DNA of 64,000 nucleotides, taken from the NCBI RefSeq assembly GCF_042427585.1, contig NZ_JBHMFC010000105.1, positions 62,001 through 126,000 on the forward strand, read 5' to 3'. The position numbers and the translations under genes are program-made. Origin of the DNA: Pseudalgibacter ostreae (GTDB taxonomy: Bacteria; Bacteroidota; Bacteroidia; Flavobacteriales; Flavobacteriaceae). Shown here one piece after another: positions 18,123 to 26,254 of this stretch; the stretch's first letter is position 1; every line of letters begins with the position of its first letter. The notes beneath the pieces were generated by a model, which saw only the letters and a list, made by a program, of their open reading frames with translations, did not search any database and was not told where the DNA came from.

Positions 18123-18169
18123 ATAAATATCCATCCCCCACGACGTTTTGCGGGGGGATGGATATTTAT
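18123..18169. terminator. 17-bp hairpin between DUF2007 pair and ABC-F gene
   Basis: A perfect 17-bp stem (arms 18123-18139 and 18153-18169, ending in CCATCCCCC and GGGGGATGG) has a 13-nt loop. It lies between two convergent genes, so it can terminate both. The U-tract is weak. Confidence 0.8.
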
Positions 18170-18180
18170 CAGCTTCTAGA

Positions 18181-19806
18181 TTAGACCGTTACCCCATACA
18201 TTTTATCGCGAATCTCCTTAATCTTTTTATCCTGCATATAATCCTCAAATGTAGTATACCGATCAATAACGCCATTTGGAGTTAACTCCACTACTCTAGT
18301 GGCTACCGTTTGAGCAAACTCATGATCATGTGTGGTAAACAACATAGTCCCCTTAAAGTTTTTAAGTGAATTATTGAATGCTGTAATACTTTCTAAATCT
18401 AAGTGATTTGTTGGTTCATCTAACATTAAAACATTAGCTCTAACCATCATCATCCTGCTCAACATACAACGCACCTTTTCTCCTCCAGACAAAACATTTG
18501 ATTTTTTCAAAGCCTCTTCACCACTAAAAATCATTTTACCCAAAAAGCCCCTAAGATAAACCTCCTCACGCTCTTCTTCGGTTGTAGCCCATTGGCGTAA
18601 CCAATCTACTAAAGTTAAATCGTTTTCAAAAAACTCACTATTATCAAGGGGTAAATAAGATTGTGTGGTTGTGATGCCCCAATCAAATTTACCTGCATCT
18701 GCAGTTTCCTTATTGTTTAAGATTTGATAAAAAGCAGTGGTTGCTCTAGAATCTCTTGAAAACACCACCACCTTATCACCTTTTGCTAGGTTTAAATCGA
18801 TATCTTTAAATAGAACTTCGCCATCGGTAGAAGCAGCCAAGCCCTCCACATTCAATATTTGGTCACCAGCTTCTCTATCCCGATCAAAAATAATGGCAGG
18901 ATACCTTCGGCTAGACCTTCTAATATCAGAAATATTCAATTTTTCAATCATTTTCTTTCTACTTGTGGCTTGCTTACTTTTTGCAACGTTAGCAGAAAAA
19001 CGACGTATAAATTCCTCCAGCTCCTTTTTCTTTTCCTCAGCTTTCTTGTTTTGTTGCGCATGTTGCCTAGCTGCTAATTGAGAAGACTCATACCAAAACG
19101 TGTAGTTACCAGAATAATGGTTAATTTTCCCAAAATCGATGTCCGAAATATGAGTACATACAGCATCTAAAAAGTGACGGTCATGCGATACCACTATAAC
19201 ACAATTCTCATAATTGGCCAAGAAATTCTCCAGCCAAGAAATGGTTTCATAATCCAGGTCGTTGGTAGGCTCATCCATAATCAGCAAATCTGGATTTCCA
19301 AAAAGTGCTTGTGCTAAAAGTACACGTACTTTTTGTTTACCATCCAAATCTTTCATTAACGTATAATGAAACTCTTCCTTAATACCTAAATTAGAAAGCA
19401 TCGCTGCGGCATCACTATCGGCATTCCAACCATTCATTTCTTCAAATCGCACTTGAAGCTCTCCAATTCTATCTGCATTCTCGTCGGAATAATCTGCATA
19501 CAGCGCATCCATTTCAGATTTAATTTTGAAAAGGGGTTCATTTCCCATTAAAATCGTTTCCAAAACGGTATTAGCATCATATAAATTATGATTTTGCTCT
19601 AAAACAGACATGCGTTTTCCGGGTTCCAAATGCACTTGTCCTGCAGTAGGATCCATCTTTCCCGAAATGATTTTTAAAAATGTAGATTTCCCAGAACCAT
19701 TTGCGCCAATGACGCCATAACAGTTTCCGTTATTAAAGGTTGTGCTTACTTCATCAAAAAGAACACGTTTTCCAAATTGAACCGACAGATTTGATACTGA
19801 TAACAT
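18181..19806 (-). CDS. ABC-F family ATPase (YbiT-like), asymmetric NBDs
   Basis: A 541-residue twin-NBD, soluble ABC-F protein; the family acts on ribosomes (translation factor or antibiotic protection). NBD1 has Walker A GANGSGKST at 34-42 and Walker B LLIMDEPTNDLD, but its signature motif is degenerate (KDLDGKQKVRV in place of LSGGQ). NBD2 has the reverse: a degenerate Walker A region (VVVFSRDSRATTAF) with an intact signature LSGGEKVR and Walker B VLMLDEPTNHLD. Only the composite site using NBD1 Walker A and NBD2 signature should hydrolyse ATP. A linker rich in Lys and Glu joins the two halves. It resembles YbiT-type factors; the antibiotic-resistance subtype is not indicated. A -7 box (TACTTTTG) lies upstream. 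Confidence 0.9.
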   Translation of the reverse strand: MLSVSNLSVQFGKRVLFDEVSTTFNNGNCYGVIGANGSGKSTFLKIISGKMDPTAGQVHLEPGKRMSVLEQNHNLYDANTVLETILMGNEPLFKIKSEMDALYADYSDENADRIGELQVRFEEMNGWNADSDAAAMLSNLGIKEEFHYTLMKDLDGKQKVRVLLAQALFGNPDLLIMDEPTNDLDYETISWLENFLANYENCVIVVSHDRHFLDAVCTHISDIDFGKINHYSGNYTFWYESSQLAARQHAQQNKKAEEKKKELEEFIRRFSANVAKSKQATSRKKMIEKLNISDIRRSSRRYPAIIFDRDREAGDQILNVEGLAASTDGEVLFKDIDLNLAKGDKVVVFSRDSRATTAFYQILNNKETADAGKFDWGITTTQSYLPLDNSEFFENDLTLVDWLRQWATTEEEREEVYLRGFLGKMIFSGEEALKKSNVLSGGEKVRCMLSRMMMVRANVLMLDEPTNHLDLESITAFNNSLKNFKGTMLFTTHDHEFAQTVATRVVELTPNGVIDRYTTFEDYMQDKKIKEIRDKMYGVTV

Positions 19807-19826
19807 AGCAATTATTTTATTTTTTG

Positions 19827-19834
19827 CAAAAGTA
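19827..19834 (-). promoter_or_regulatory. -7 box of ABC-F gene
   Basis: TACTTTTG on the minus strand, matching TAnnTTTG, lies 20 bp before the ATG. No clear -33 TTG is seen. Confidence 0.45.
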
Positions 19835-19883
19835 AAAAAATTAAGCCTCTAACACGACACTTCCTTTACTTATTTTTAGACAC

Positions 19884-19920
19884 TTAACACTGGTTAAACA
19901 TTTAACAGCGCATTAACAGC
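19884..19920 (+). repeat. phased TTAACA-like repeats upstream of lipoprotein gene
   Basis: TTAACAC, TTAAACA, TTAACAGC and TTAACAGC begin at 19884, about 19894, 19902 and 19913, spaced by about 10-11 bp, which is one helical turn. They lie 20-56 bp before a -7 box at 19940. This looks like a regulator-binding array or a bent stretch. Confidence 0.35.
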
Positions 19921-19939
19921 ACCTTTTAAATGCAAGGCA

Positions 19940-19947
19940 TATTTTTG
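19940..19947 (+). promoter_or_regulatory. -7 box of thioredoxin-like lipoprotein gene
   Basis: TATTTTTG at 19940-19947 fits TAnnTTTG. The predicted start is about 125 bp before the ATG at 20079, which leaves a long 5' leader. No -33 TTG is visible, so regulation by an activator is possible. Confidence 0.4.
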
Positions 19948-20078
19948 TATATAAATTATGCCTATTTTTAGGCATTAAACAAGTTATTACAATATGAACT
20001 AAGGTTAAACGCCCGTTCATTGATGAAGGCTTGATGGTGTATCATACCGGATCTATTTCTATAAAACATAGGCAACAA

Positions 20079-21500
20079 ATGAAAATTTATTTTTGGCTTC
20101 CCATCCTTATTATTTCCCTTGTAAGTTGCAAAACCGATTCTAATGAAAACGATGGTGATGTAGCATATCTTGGAGGGGAAATAATTAATGCAAATACAAA
20201 TTTTGTCGTGCTTTTAAAAGGCGAGATGGTATTGGACAGTATTATACTTGATGACTCTAATAGGTTTTTATATAAAATTAAACATTTGAGTCCGGGGCTA
20301 TATACATTTAGGCATGGCAGTGAAATACAAATGGTGCTTCTAGAACCCAAAGACAGTATTATATTTAGACTCAACACCTTAGAATTTGATGAATCTTTGG
20401 TTTATACTGGAGATGGTGCTAGAAAAAACAACTATTTTATTAATGAGTTTTTAGAAAATGAATTAACCGAACCTGATATTTTTAAATTTTCACAATTAGA
20501 ACCTAAAGCATTCGAAAAAAAGTTAGACTCTGTTAGAGCTTCTAGAGTTAAAAAATATCTGTATTTCACGAAAAAACATGAAACCTCCGAGTTGTTTAAA
20601 AAAATAGCTCAATCTAATATCGATTATAAATACTATACCAGTAAAGAAATTTATCCTTTTGTGCATTATGGAGAAGGCAAACATAATATTATAAATGCAC
20701 TGCCAGATGACTTTTATAGTTATAGAAAAAAAATTGATTACAACGATGATTTCCTAAAGGACTATTTCAATTACAATGCTTTTTTAAGATCTAGTTTTAA
20801 CAATTTAGCACTAAAAAAACACTTCACACACACTAAAGACTGTCACATAAAAAGAAGCTCTATTTGTTACAATCTAGATAGACATCATTTAATTGATAGC
20901 TTGGTGACCAATAAAACCATAAAAAATAATTTATTATTTTATAACACGATGTCTTTTTTGGCCAGAAACCAAAATATAGACGGACATGATAGCGTTATCC
21001 AATCGTTTTTAGAAAAGAACACCAACGAAGAAAATAAAGTTCTAGTAACAGATTATGCTGAATCTTTAAAAAAATTAAGGCCCGGAGAGAACTTCCCCAG
21101 CATAGATGTTATTAATCATGAAAATAAAGTATTTAACAGTAATGCTTTAATAACTTCTCCAACCGCTATCTGTTTTTGGTCCCATGCCTTTTATGAGCAT
21201 TTTAAGAGAAGTCACGATAAAATTAAGGATTTAAGAAAAAAGTATCCTGAAGTCAATTTTATAATTATAAATATTGATGATTATAGTACAGAAAGATGGG
21301 TCTCGACTTTAGAAAAAAACAGGTTTTCTGTAAAAAATGAATACCAATTTAAAGAGCCAGAAAAATCAAAACATTTATTGGCCATACATCCCATGACCAA
21401 AGTTATCATTGTTAACAAACACAATAAGATAGTTAATAACAATGCAAATATTTTCAGTATTGGTTTTGAAGAGGAACTTTTAGGATTAATCAATCAATAA
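20079..21500 (+). CDS. thioredoxin-fold lipoprotein lacking the CXXC pair
   Basis: A 473-residue lipoprotein (MKIYFWLPILIISLVSC lipobox) with an N-terminal DUF4369-like beta-sandwich (about 25-110), a helical middle, and a C-terminal TlpA/thioredoxin-like domain (about 340-473). The C-terminal domain shows the TlpA start LRPGENFPSIDVIN and the cis-Pro-like HPMTKVIIVN. The redox motif is missing: the position of W-C-x-x-C reads ICFWSHAFYEHF, so no disulfide chemistry is expected from that site. Such redox-dead relatives are common in Bacteroidota envelopes with unknown roles. The ATG at 20079 is preferred, since the extra 16 residues from 20031 would bury the signal peptide. A terminator follows. 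Confidence 0.75.
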   Translation: MKIYFWLPILIISLVSCKTDSNENDGDVAYLGGEIINANTNFVVLLKGEMVLDSIILDDSNRFLYKIKHLSPGLYTFRHGSEIQMVLLEPKDSIIFRLNTLEFDESLVYTGDGARKNNYFINEFLENELTEPDIFKFSQLEPKAFEKKLDSVRASRVKKYLYFTKKHETSELFKKIAQSNIDYKYYTSKEIYPFVHYGEGKHNIINALPDDFYSYRKKIDYNDDFLKDYFNYNAFLRSSFNNLALKKHFTHTKDCHIKRSSICYNLDRHHLIDSLVTNKTIKNNLLFYNTMSFLARNQNIDGHDSVIQSFLEKNTNEENKVLVTDYAESLKKLRPGENFPSIDVINHENKVFNSNALITSPTAICFWSHAFYEHFKRSHDKIKDLRKKYPEVNFIIINIDDYSTERWVSTLEKNRFSVKNEYQFKEPEKSKHLLAIHPMTKVIIVNKHNKIVNNNANIFSIGFEEELLGLINQ

Positions 21501-21509
21501 TCTCTCATA

Positions 21510-21549
21510 TCAACAGAAAAGCCCCAACTTTTATTAAGTTGGGGCTTTT
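21510..21549 (+). terminator. rho-independent terminator, copy A of a repeated sequence
   Basis: A 14-bp stem (AAAAGCCCCAACTT arms at 21517-21530 and 21536-21549) with a 5-nt loop is followed by a T-run, at the end of the lipoprotein gene. The 40 nt from 21510 to 21549 recur exactly, in inverted orientation, at 36834-36873. Confidence 0.85.
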
Positions 21550-21554
21550 TTTAT

Positions 21555-22173
21555 GGTAACTCTATTATTTAAGCCGATGTTAAAAATTTGATTTTTAGCT
21601 ACATTTTATTAGCTCTTCCATTATAAGTCACAACACTATTCCAAGCCTTACATTTAAAAAAGCTGCTAACTTTTAATTCAACTGCAATTGCTTCCTTTGC
21701 TTCCTTTGCTTCCTTTTCGATATATCAAAACATTTACATTAAATCAGTTATTGAGTGTTTTTTGAGCGTTTTTGAGTTGTTGGTCTATATTCTTATATGG
21801 TTGGTATAAATTGTTTTTTTATCTATTTCTACGAAAGTAAATTCACCTTATTTTTAATTTGCTCCAAAACATAGTACCCATGACATTACAACCTAGTCCC
21901 GATATCGATAGAGGACCTATAAGTGATATGATACACATCATACGTTATCAGTATAAAAAACATAATCATCTCTGCTTTTAAAGGGGTTATACTGTGGCTT
22001 ATTAACTCAAATGGAATTTTCACAAACGAGTATGTTTAATGATTTTAACTGCACAGAAGTTAATGACCCAGCATTAGCAACATTCAATAAATAGCACTAA
22101 GAGTATAACATGTAATCCATGCCGATGCATATCGAAAATAAACCCCGAATATTAACCTATAAATAATTTTAAA
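21555..22173. other. 619-bp AT-rich intergenic stretch before the glucanase cluster
   Basis: No convincing gene here: the longest frames are 33 codons or fewer. It holds a 9-bp microrepeat (TTGCTTCCT three times, about 21688-21715) and no clear TAnnTTTG box near the GH16 start, so transcription of the cluster may depend on an activator or a divergent promoter type. Confidence 0.5.
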
Positions 22174-23616
22174 ATGAGAACAATCAACACTTTATTTTTT
22201 CTACTCTTTTTTATGAAGGCAGCACCAGAAATGGGTGCTCAAAATTGGAATTTAGTCTGGCAGGATGAATTTGATACTGGTATTAGCTCGGACTGGGTAT
22301 TTGAAACAGGAAATGGCTATTCAGGCTGGGGCAATAATGAGTTACAATATTATCGCCGAGAAAATGCAACTGTAGAAAACGGACAATTGGTTATTACTGC
22401 TAAAAAGGAAACGTATGGTGGATATAACTATACATCCGCCAGAATGAAGACCCAAGGAAAAAAAAACTTCAAATATGGTAAAATTGAAGCAAGAATCGCT
22501 TCACCTTCAGGGCAAGGCCTATGGCCTGCTTTCTGGATGTTAGGAAGCAACATAACTTCTGTAGGATGGCCTGCGTGCGGCGAAATAGATATAATGGAAC
22601 ACGTAAATAACGAACCAGATTCTTATGGAACAATCCATTGGCAGGATAATAATGGTGCTTATGCTTCTTATGGTGGGCATACCGCAGTGAATGTTAACAA
22701 TTACCATGTATACTCAATAGAATGGGACGAGAATAATATTAAATGGTTTGTAGATGGAAACCAATTCCATGACGTTAATATAAGTAATGGCATTAACGGA
22801 ACAAGTGAATTTCATAATGATTATTTTCTACTATTAAACTTGGCTATTGGCGGTAATTGGCCTGGATTCTCTATAGATGAGAGTAAATTACCAGCTCGTA
22901 TGTTGGTAGATTATGTTCGTGTGTACGAAAGTGACACTAATGGAGGGGGTGAAACATCCAGTCAATTAATTGAAGCAGAAAACCATACCTCTATGTTAGG
23001 TGTTGCCACTGAAAACTGTTCGGAAGGTGGACAAAACGTAGGATATATAGATGCGGGCGATTGGATGGCTTATGCCAATATTAATTTCCCTTTTTCGGGA
23101 AATTATCTTTTAGAATACCGTGTAGCAAGCGCAGTTAATGGCGCAATCTTATCTGCAGATATTAATGCTGGAGCCACTACTCTAGGACAAGTTATCATTC
23201 CAAATACAGGAGGATGGCAAAACTGGACTACCGTATCCCATACTGTTAAGGTAACTGCAGGAACCTATCCTTTTGGGATATACGCTGTCGTTGGAGGTTG
23301 GAATGTGAATTGGATAAAAATCACAAACCTAAACTCCACGAAAGCCGTCACCCCCCTACTCGCTTCTAAAAACCATATTGAACAGAAAGTTCAATTATAC
23401 CCCATTCCCGCAACAAATGAATTGAATCTTAGTGGGCATACCGAAGGAGCAGACATATCCATTATCAATTTTACTAATCAACTAGTTAAAAAGATTAAGA
23501 CAAATGAATCAGATCGTAATGTAAAAATTGATATCAGTTCACTAAAAGCAGGAGTTTATTTTTTAAGATTAGAAAGCGGTACTTCTGCCCAAACAATCAA
23601 ATTTATAAAAAAATAA
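22174..23616 (+). CDS. GH16 family beta-glucanase with CBM6 and T9SS sorting domain
   Basis: A 480-residue secreted enzyme. After a signal peptide (about 1-22), the GH16 catalytic domain (about 25-255) carries the nucleophile/acid motif EIDIME at residues 137-142, in the form seen in laminarinases and lichenases (endo-beta-1,3- or 1,3/1,4-glucanase). A CBM6 (about 265-385, EAENHTSM...GYIDAGDWMAYANI) follows, then a type A T9SS sorting domain (about 405-480, LYPIPATNELNLSG...GVYFLRL). It is expected at the cell surface or outside. It is the first of three enzymes sharing CBM6 and a sorting domain; the exact glucan is not provable from sequence. Confidence 0.9.
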   Translation: MRTINTLFFLLFFMKAAPEMGAQNWNLVWQDEFDTGISSDWVFETGNGYSGWGNNELQYYRRENATVENGQLVITAKKETYGGYNYTSARMKTQGKKNFKYGKIEARIASPSGQGLWPAFWMLGSNITSVGWPACGEIDIMEHVNNEPDSYGTIHWQDNNGAYASYGGHTAVNVNNYHVYSIEWDENNIKWFVDGNQFHDVNISNGINGTSEFHNDYFLLLNLAIGGNWPGFSIDESKLPARMLVDYVRVYESDTNGGGETSSQLIEAENHTSMLGVATENCSEGGQNVGYIDAGDWMAYANINFPFSGNYLLEYRVASAVNGAILSADINAGATTLGQVIIPNTGGWQNWTTVSHTVKVTAGTYPFGIYAVVGGWNVNWIKITNLNSTKAVTPLLASKNHIEQKVQLYPIPATNELNLSGHTEGADISIINFTNQLVKKIKTNESDRNVKIDISSLKAGVYFLRLESGTSAQTIKFIKK

Positions 23617-23804
23617 AACTGTAAAACATTTTAGAAGAGGTTGTCTGAAAGTGTTTTTCATATACTTTATCAGGATTACATTGTTAAAAAATATACTGGT
23701 TCCGGTAGCTTGTAACATTTAAACAGACCTAATATCATATAATATGACACTTCTTAGACAGCCTATCATAACATGGAAAATTTAAATAACCCAAATAACA
23801 ACTC

Positions 23805-26228
23805 ATGAATTTTTTTAAATTATTATTTATAACCATAATTTTTGGCGTATTCGGTTTTGGACAAGCTCAAAACAAAAAAGACCCCATCCTTCTGGGAACA
23901 ATACGTTCTTTTGAAGAAAATATGACTAAACAAATTGAAACAACAACTTTAAAAAAGGGAGGAAAGTTAACATCAAAGCTTTCAGTAACTAAAAATATCG
24001 AACTCGATATTCAGTTCAAAGAAATATCCAAAAATGGTTTTAATGTTGTAGGTTCTGTTAGCAATATCCTAAATAGTACATTCTTCATAAAGATGGACCA
24101 TGGAAATGTTAGTGGGAATATCATACTAAAAGAAAGTAATGAAGCCTATGAGTATTATTCGATATCTGATCAAGTATATATTGTCGAAAAGGATATCAAC
24201 ACTGTATTATGCGTTTCACTTCCCATAACAATTCCTAGTAGTACTGATGAGCAAAAAGCATATGCACCAGTGGAGAGCAACATGGCAACACCCCATAATC
24301 TTCAGAGCAAATCTGGAGCTGAGGCCTGCGTCTACTTAGATTATGATGGACATTATTTACCAGCAGGGTCTCGGTGGAACAATGGAAACCCTATAAACGC
24401 AGCACCTTCTGGATTTTCTGACGCTCAAATTCAAGAATCATGGGAGGTTGTTGCCGAAGATTTTCGCCCATATGATATTAACATTACTACCAACAAAGCT
24501 GTTTTCGATTCTTATCCACCCTCAAGGCGAATGTGGTGTGTTTTTACACCCACCAATACAGCTTCCCCTGGTAGTGGTGGCGTAGCTTATGTAAATTCTT
24601 TTGGATTTATTGAGAACGAAGTGTGTTGGGTTTTTCAGGGAGGTGCCAAATTTTCTGGTGAGGCCGCTTCCCATGAATTAGGACACACCTTAGGCTTGGG
24701 ACATGATGGGCGTACCAACCCTATTGAAACTTATTTTGATGGGCATGGAGACTGGGCTCCCATTATGGGCGTTGGTTACAGAAAACCTATAACGCAATGG
24801 AGTAAAGGCGAATATAACAATGCGAACAATTTTCAAGATGATTTATCTATCATGGCGAAATTTATCAGATATAGAAATGACGACCATGGGAATGCTTTTA
24901 GCAATTCTACCTATATAAATATAAATAGTTCAGGTACTATAACTCAGCAATATGGAGTTATAGAATCCAAAGGAGATCAAGATATGTTTGCATTCGATTG
25001 TGGTACAGGTAATTTATTTCTAGACATTAATACCGTATCTAGGAATGGAAATTTAGACATCAACGTAAATTTATATGAAGGATCCTCAGGAAGTTTAATA
25101 GGTGTTTTTAATGGCACTGGTTTAAACACCCATCTTGCTGCTTATTTAGATGCCGGTAGATATTATATTAGTGTTGAAGGTATAGGTGTGGGAAACCCCG
25201 CAACAAATGGATATTCAGATTATGGATCCTTAGGTAGTTTTTGGATTTCAGGTACCATACCCCCAAGTTCTGGAAGCAGCAATGTGGCTACAATATATAA
25301 AGATTGTGGATATGGTGGATATAGCATAGGGCTAGAAGAAGGGTCGTATTCATTGAGTAAGTTAATTGAACTAGGATCTGGAAATGATGATATTTCTTCT
25401 CTAAAAGTACAATCTGGATATCAAGCAACACTTTATTTTGATGATAATTTTAAAGGTTCTTCCATTGTTAAAACAGGTGATATTAGCTGTCTCGTTGCTG
25501 ATGGGTTTAATGATCAAGTCACTTCTATTATAATTTCAAAAATAAGTCAACATGGATCCGAACAAATAATCGAGGCAGAACACTACACCGCTATGTCTGG
25601 TGTTACAGCCGAAACCTGTTCGGAAGGGGGACAAAATGTAGGTTATATAGACACAGGGGATTGGATGGCCTATGCCAATATTAACTTTCCTTATTCGGGT
25701 AGTTACCGCATTGAATACCGCGTGGCAAGTGCTGTTGGAGCTGGTGCTTTATCTGCCGATTTAAATGCAGGAACTCTTGTTCTCGGCCAAGTTAATATTC
25801 CTAACACAGGGGGTTGGCAAAACTGGACCACCATATCTCATACCGTTAACGTAATAGCAGGAAACTATTCATTTGGTATATATGCCTCAACGGGAGGTTG
25901 GAATGTGAATTGGATAAAAATAACCCATTTATCCAGTTTAAAACCTAATAACACCCTGCTAGTTAATAATACAGAAAGCAGCAAGACAGAACCGAAACCA
26001 AGGAAAACTAAGGTTTATCCAAATCCATTTGAAAATTCAATACACTTTAATTTTGAAGAAAAGAATGCAAAAATCACTATATACAATATACTTGGACAAA
26101 TTATGCTGCCATCAAAAAGTATAGAATCTGGAAAAGCTGTTGATCTTTCTATTCTTAGTAAAGGATCATACTTAATACATATTGAAAAGAATGGTGTTAT
26201 GGAAACCATTCATGTGGTTAAAGACTAA
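23805..26228 (+). CDS. secreted metzincin-like zinc protease with PPC, betagamma-crystallin, CBM6 and T9SS domains
   Basis: An 807-residue modular exoenzyme. A signal peptide ends near residue 22 (GFGQAQ) and a pro-region follows. The catalytic domain has HELGHTLGLGHD at 290-301 (HExxHxxGxxHD) and a Met-turn MG at 321. Next come a PPC-type domain (about 375-480), a betagamma-crystallin domain (about 500-578) with Ca-binding motifs NDDISS at 527 and NDQVTS at 569, a CBM6 (about 590-710), and a T9SS sorting domain (about 735-807). The CBM6 suggests it is held on a beta-glucan surface and digests wall protein there. It lies between GH16 and GH64 genes, 188 bp and 26 bp away respectively; the second gap suggests one operon with the GH64 gene. 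Confidence 0.85.
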   Translation: MNFFKLLFITIIFGVFGFGQAQNKKDPILLGTIRSFEENMTKQIETTTLKKGGKLTSKLSVTKNIELDIQFKEISKNGFNVVGSVSNILNSTFFIKMDHGNVSGNIILKESNEAYEYYSISDQVYIVEKDINTVLCVSLPITIPSSTDEQKAYAPVESNMATPHNLQSKSGAEACVYLDYDGHYLPAGSRWNNGNPINAAPSGFSDAQIQESWEVVAEDFRPYDINITTNKAVFDSYPPSRRMWCVFTPTNTASPGSGGVAYVNSFGFIENEVCWVFQGGAKFSGEAASHELGHTLGLGHDGRTNPIETYFDGHGDWAPIMGVGYRKPITQWSKGEYNNANNFQDDLSIMAKFIRYRNDDHGNAFSNSTYININSSGTITQQYGVIESKGDQDMFAFDCGTGNLFLDINTVSRNGNLDINVNLYEGSSGSLIGVFNGTGLNTHLAAYLDAGRYYISVEGIGVGNPATNGYSDYGSLGSFWISGTIPPSSGSSNVATIYKDCGYGGYSIGLEEGSYSLSKLIELGSGNDDISSLKVQSGYQATLYFDDNFKGSSIVKTGDISCLVADGFNDQVTSIIISKISQHGSEQIIEAEHYTAMSGVTAETCSEGGQNVGYIDTGDWMAYANINFPYSGSYRIEYRVASAVGAGALSADLNAGTLVLGQVNIPNTGGWQNWTTISHTVNVIAGNYSFGIYASTGGWNVNWIKITHLSSLKPNNTLLVNNTESSKTEPKPRKTKVYPNPFENSIHFNFEEKNAKITIYNILGQIMLPSKSIESGKAVDLSILSKGSYLIHIEKNGVMETIHVVKD

Positions 26229-26254
26229 TTAATAACAACTTAAAATATTACAAA

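Noticed and set aside
18737..19081. 114-codon and 72-codon plus-strand frames inside the ABC-F gene
   Set aside because: Antisense shadows of a strongly conserved ATPase; no independent start signals.
21686..21717. TTGCTTCCT triple microrepeat as a CRISPR or regulator array
   Set aside because: Nine-bp units in direct contact with no spacers; simple slippage repeat. No CRISPR arrays or cas genes were seen in the window.
21893..21981. 33-codon ATG frame in the gap before GH16 (MTLQPSPDIDRGPISD...)
   Set aside because: No family recognised and no promoter or terminator; chance frame is as likely.
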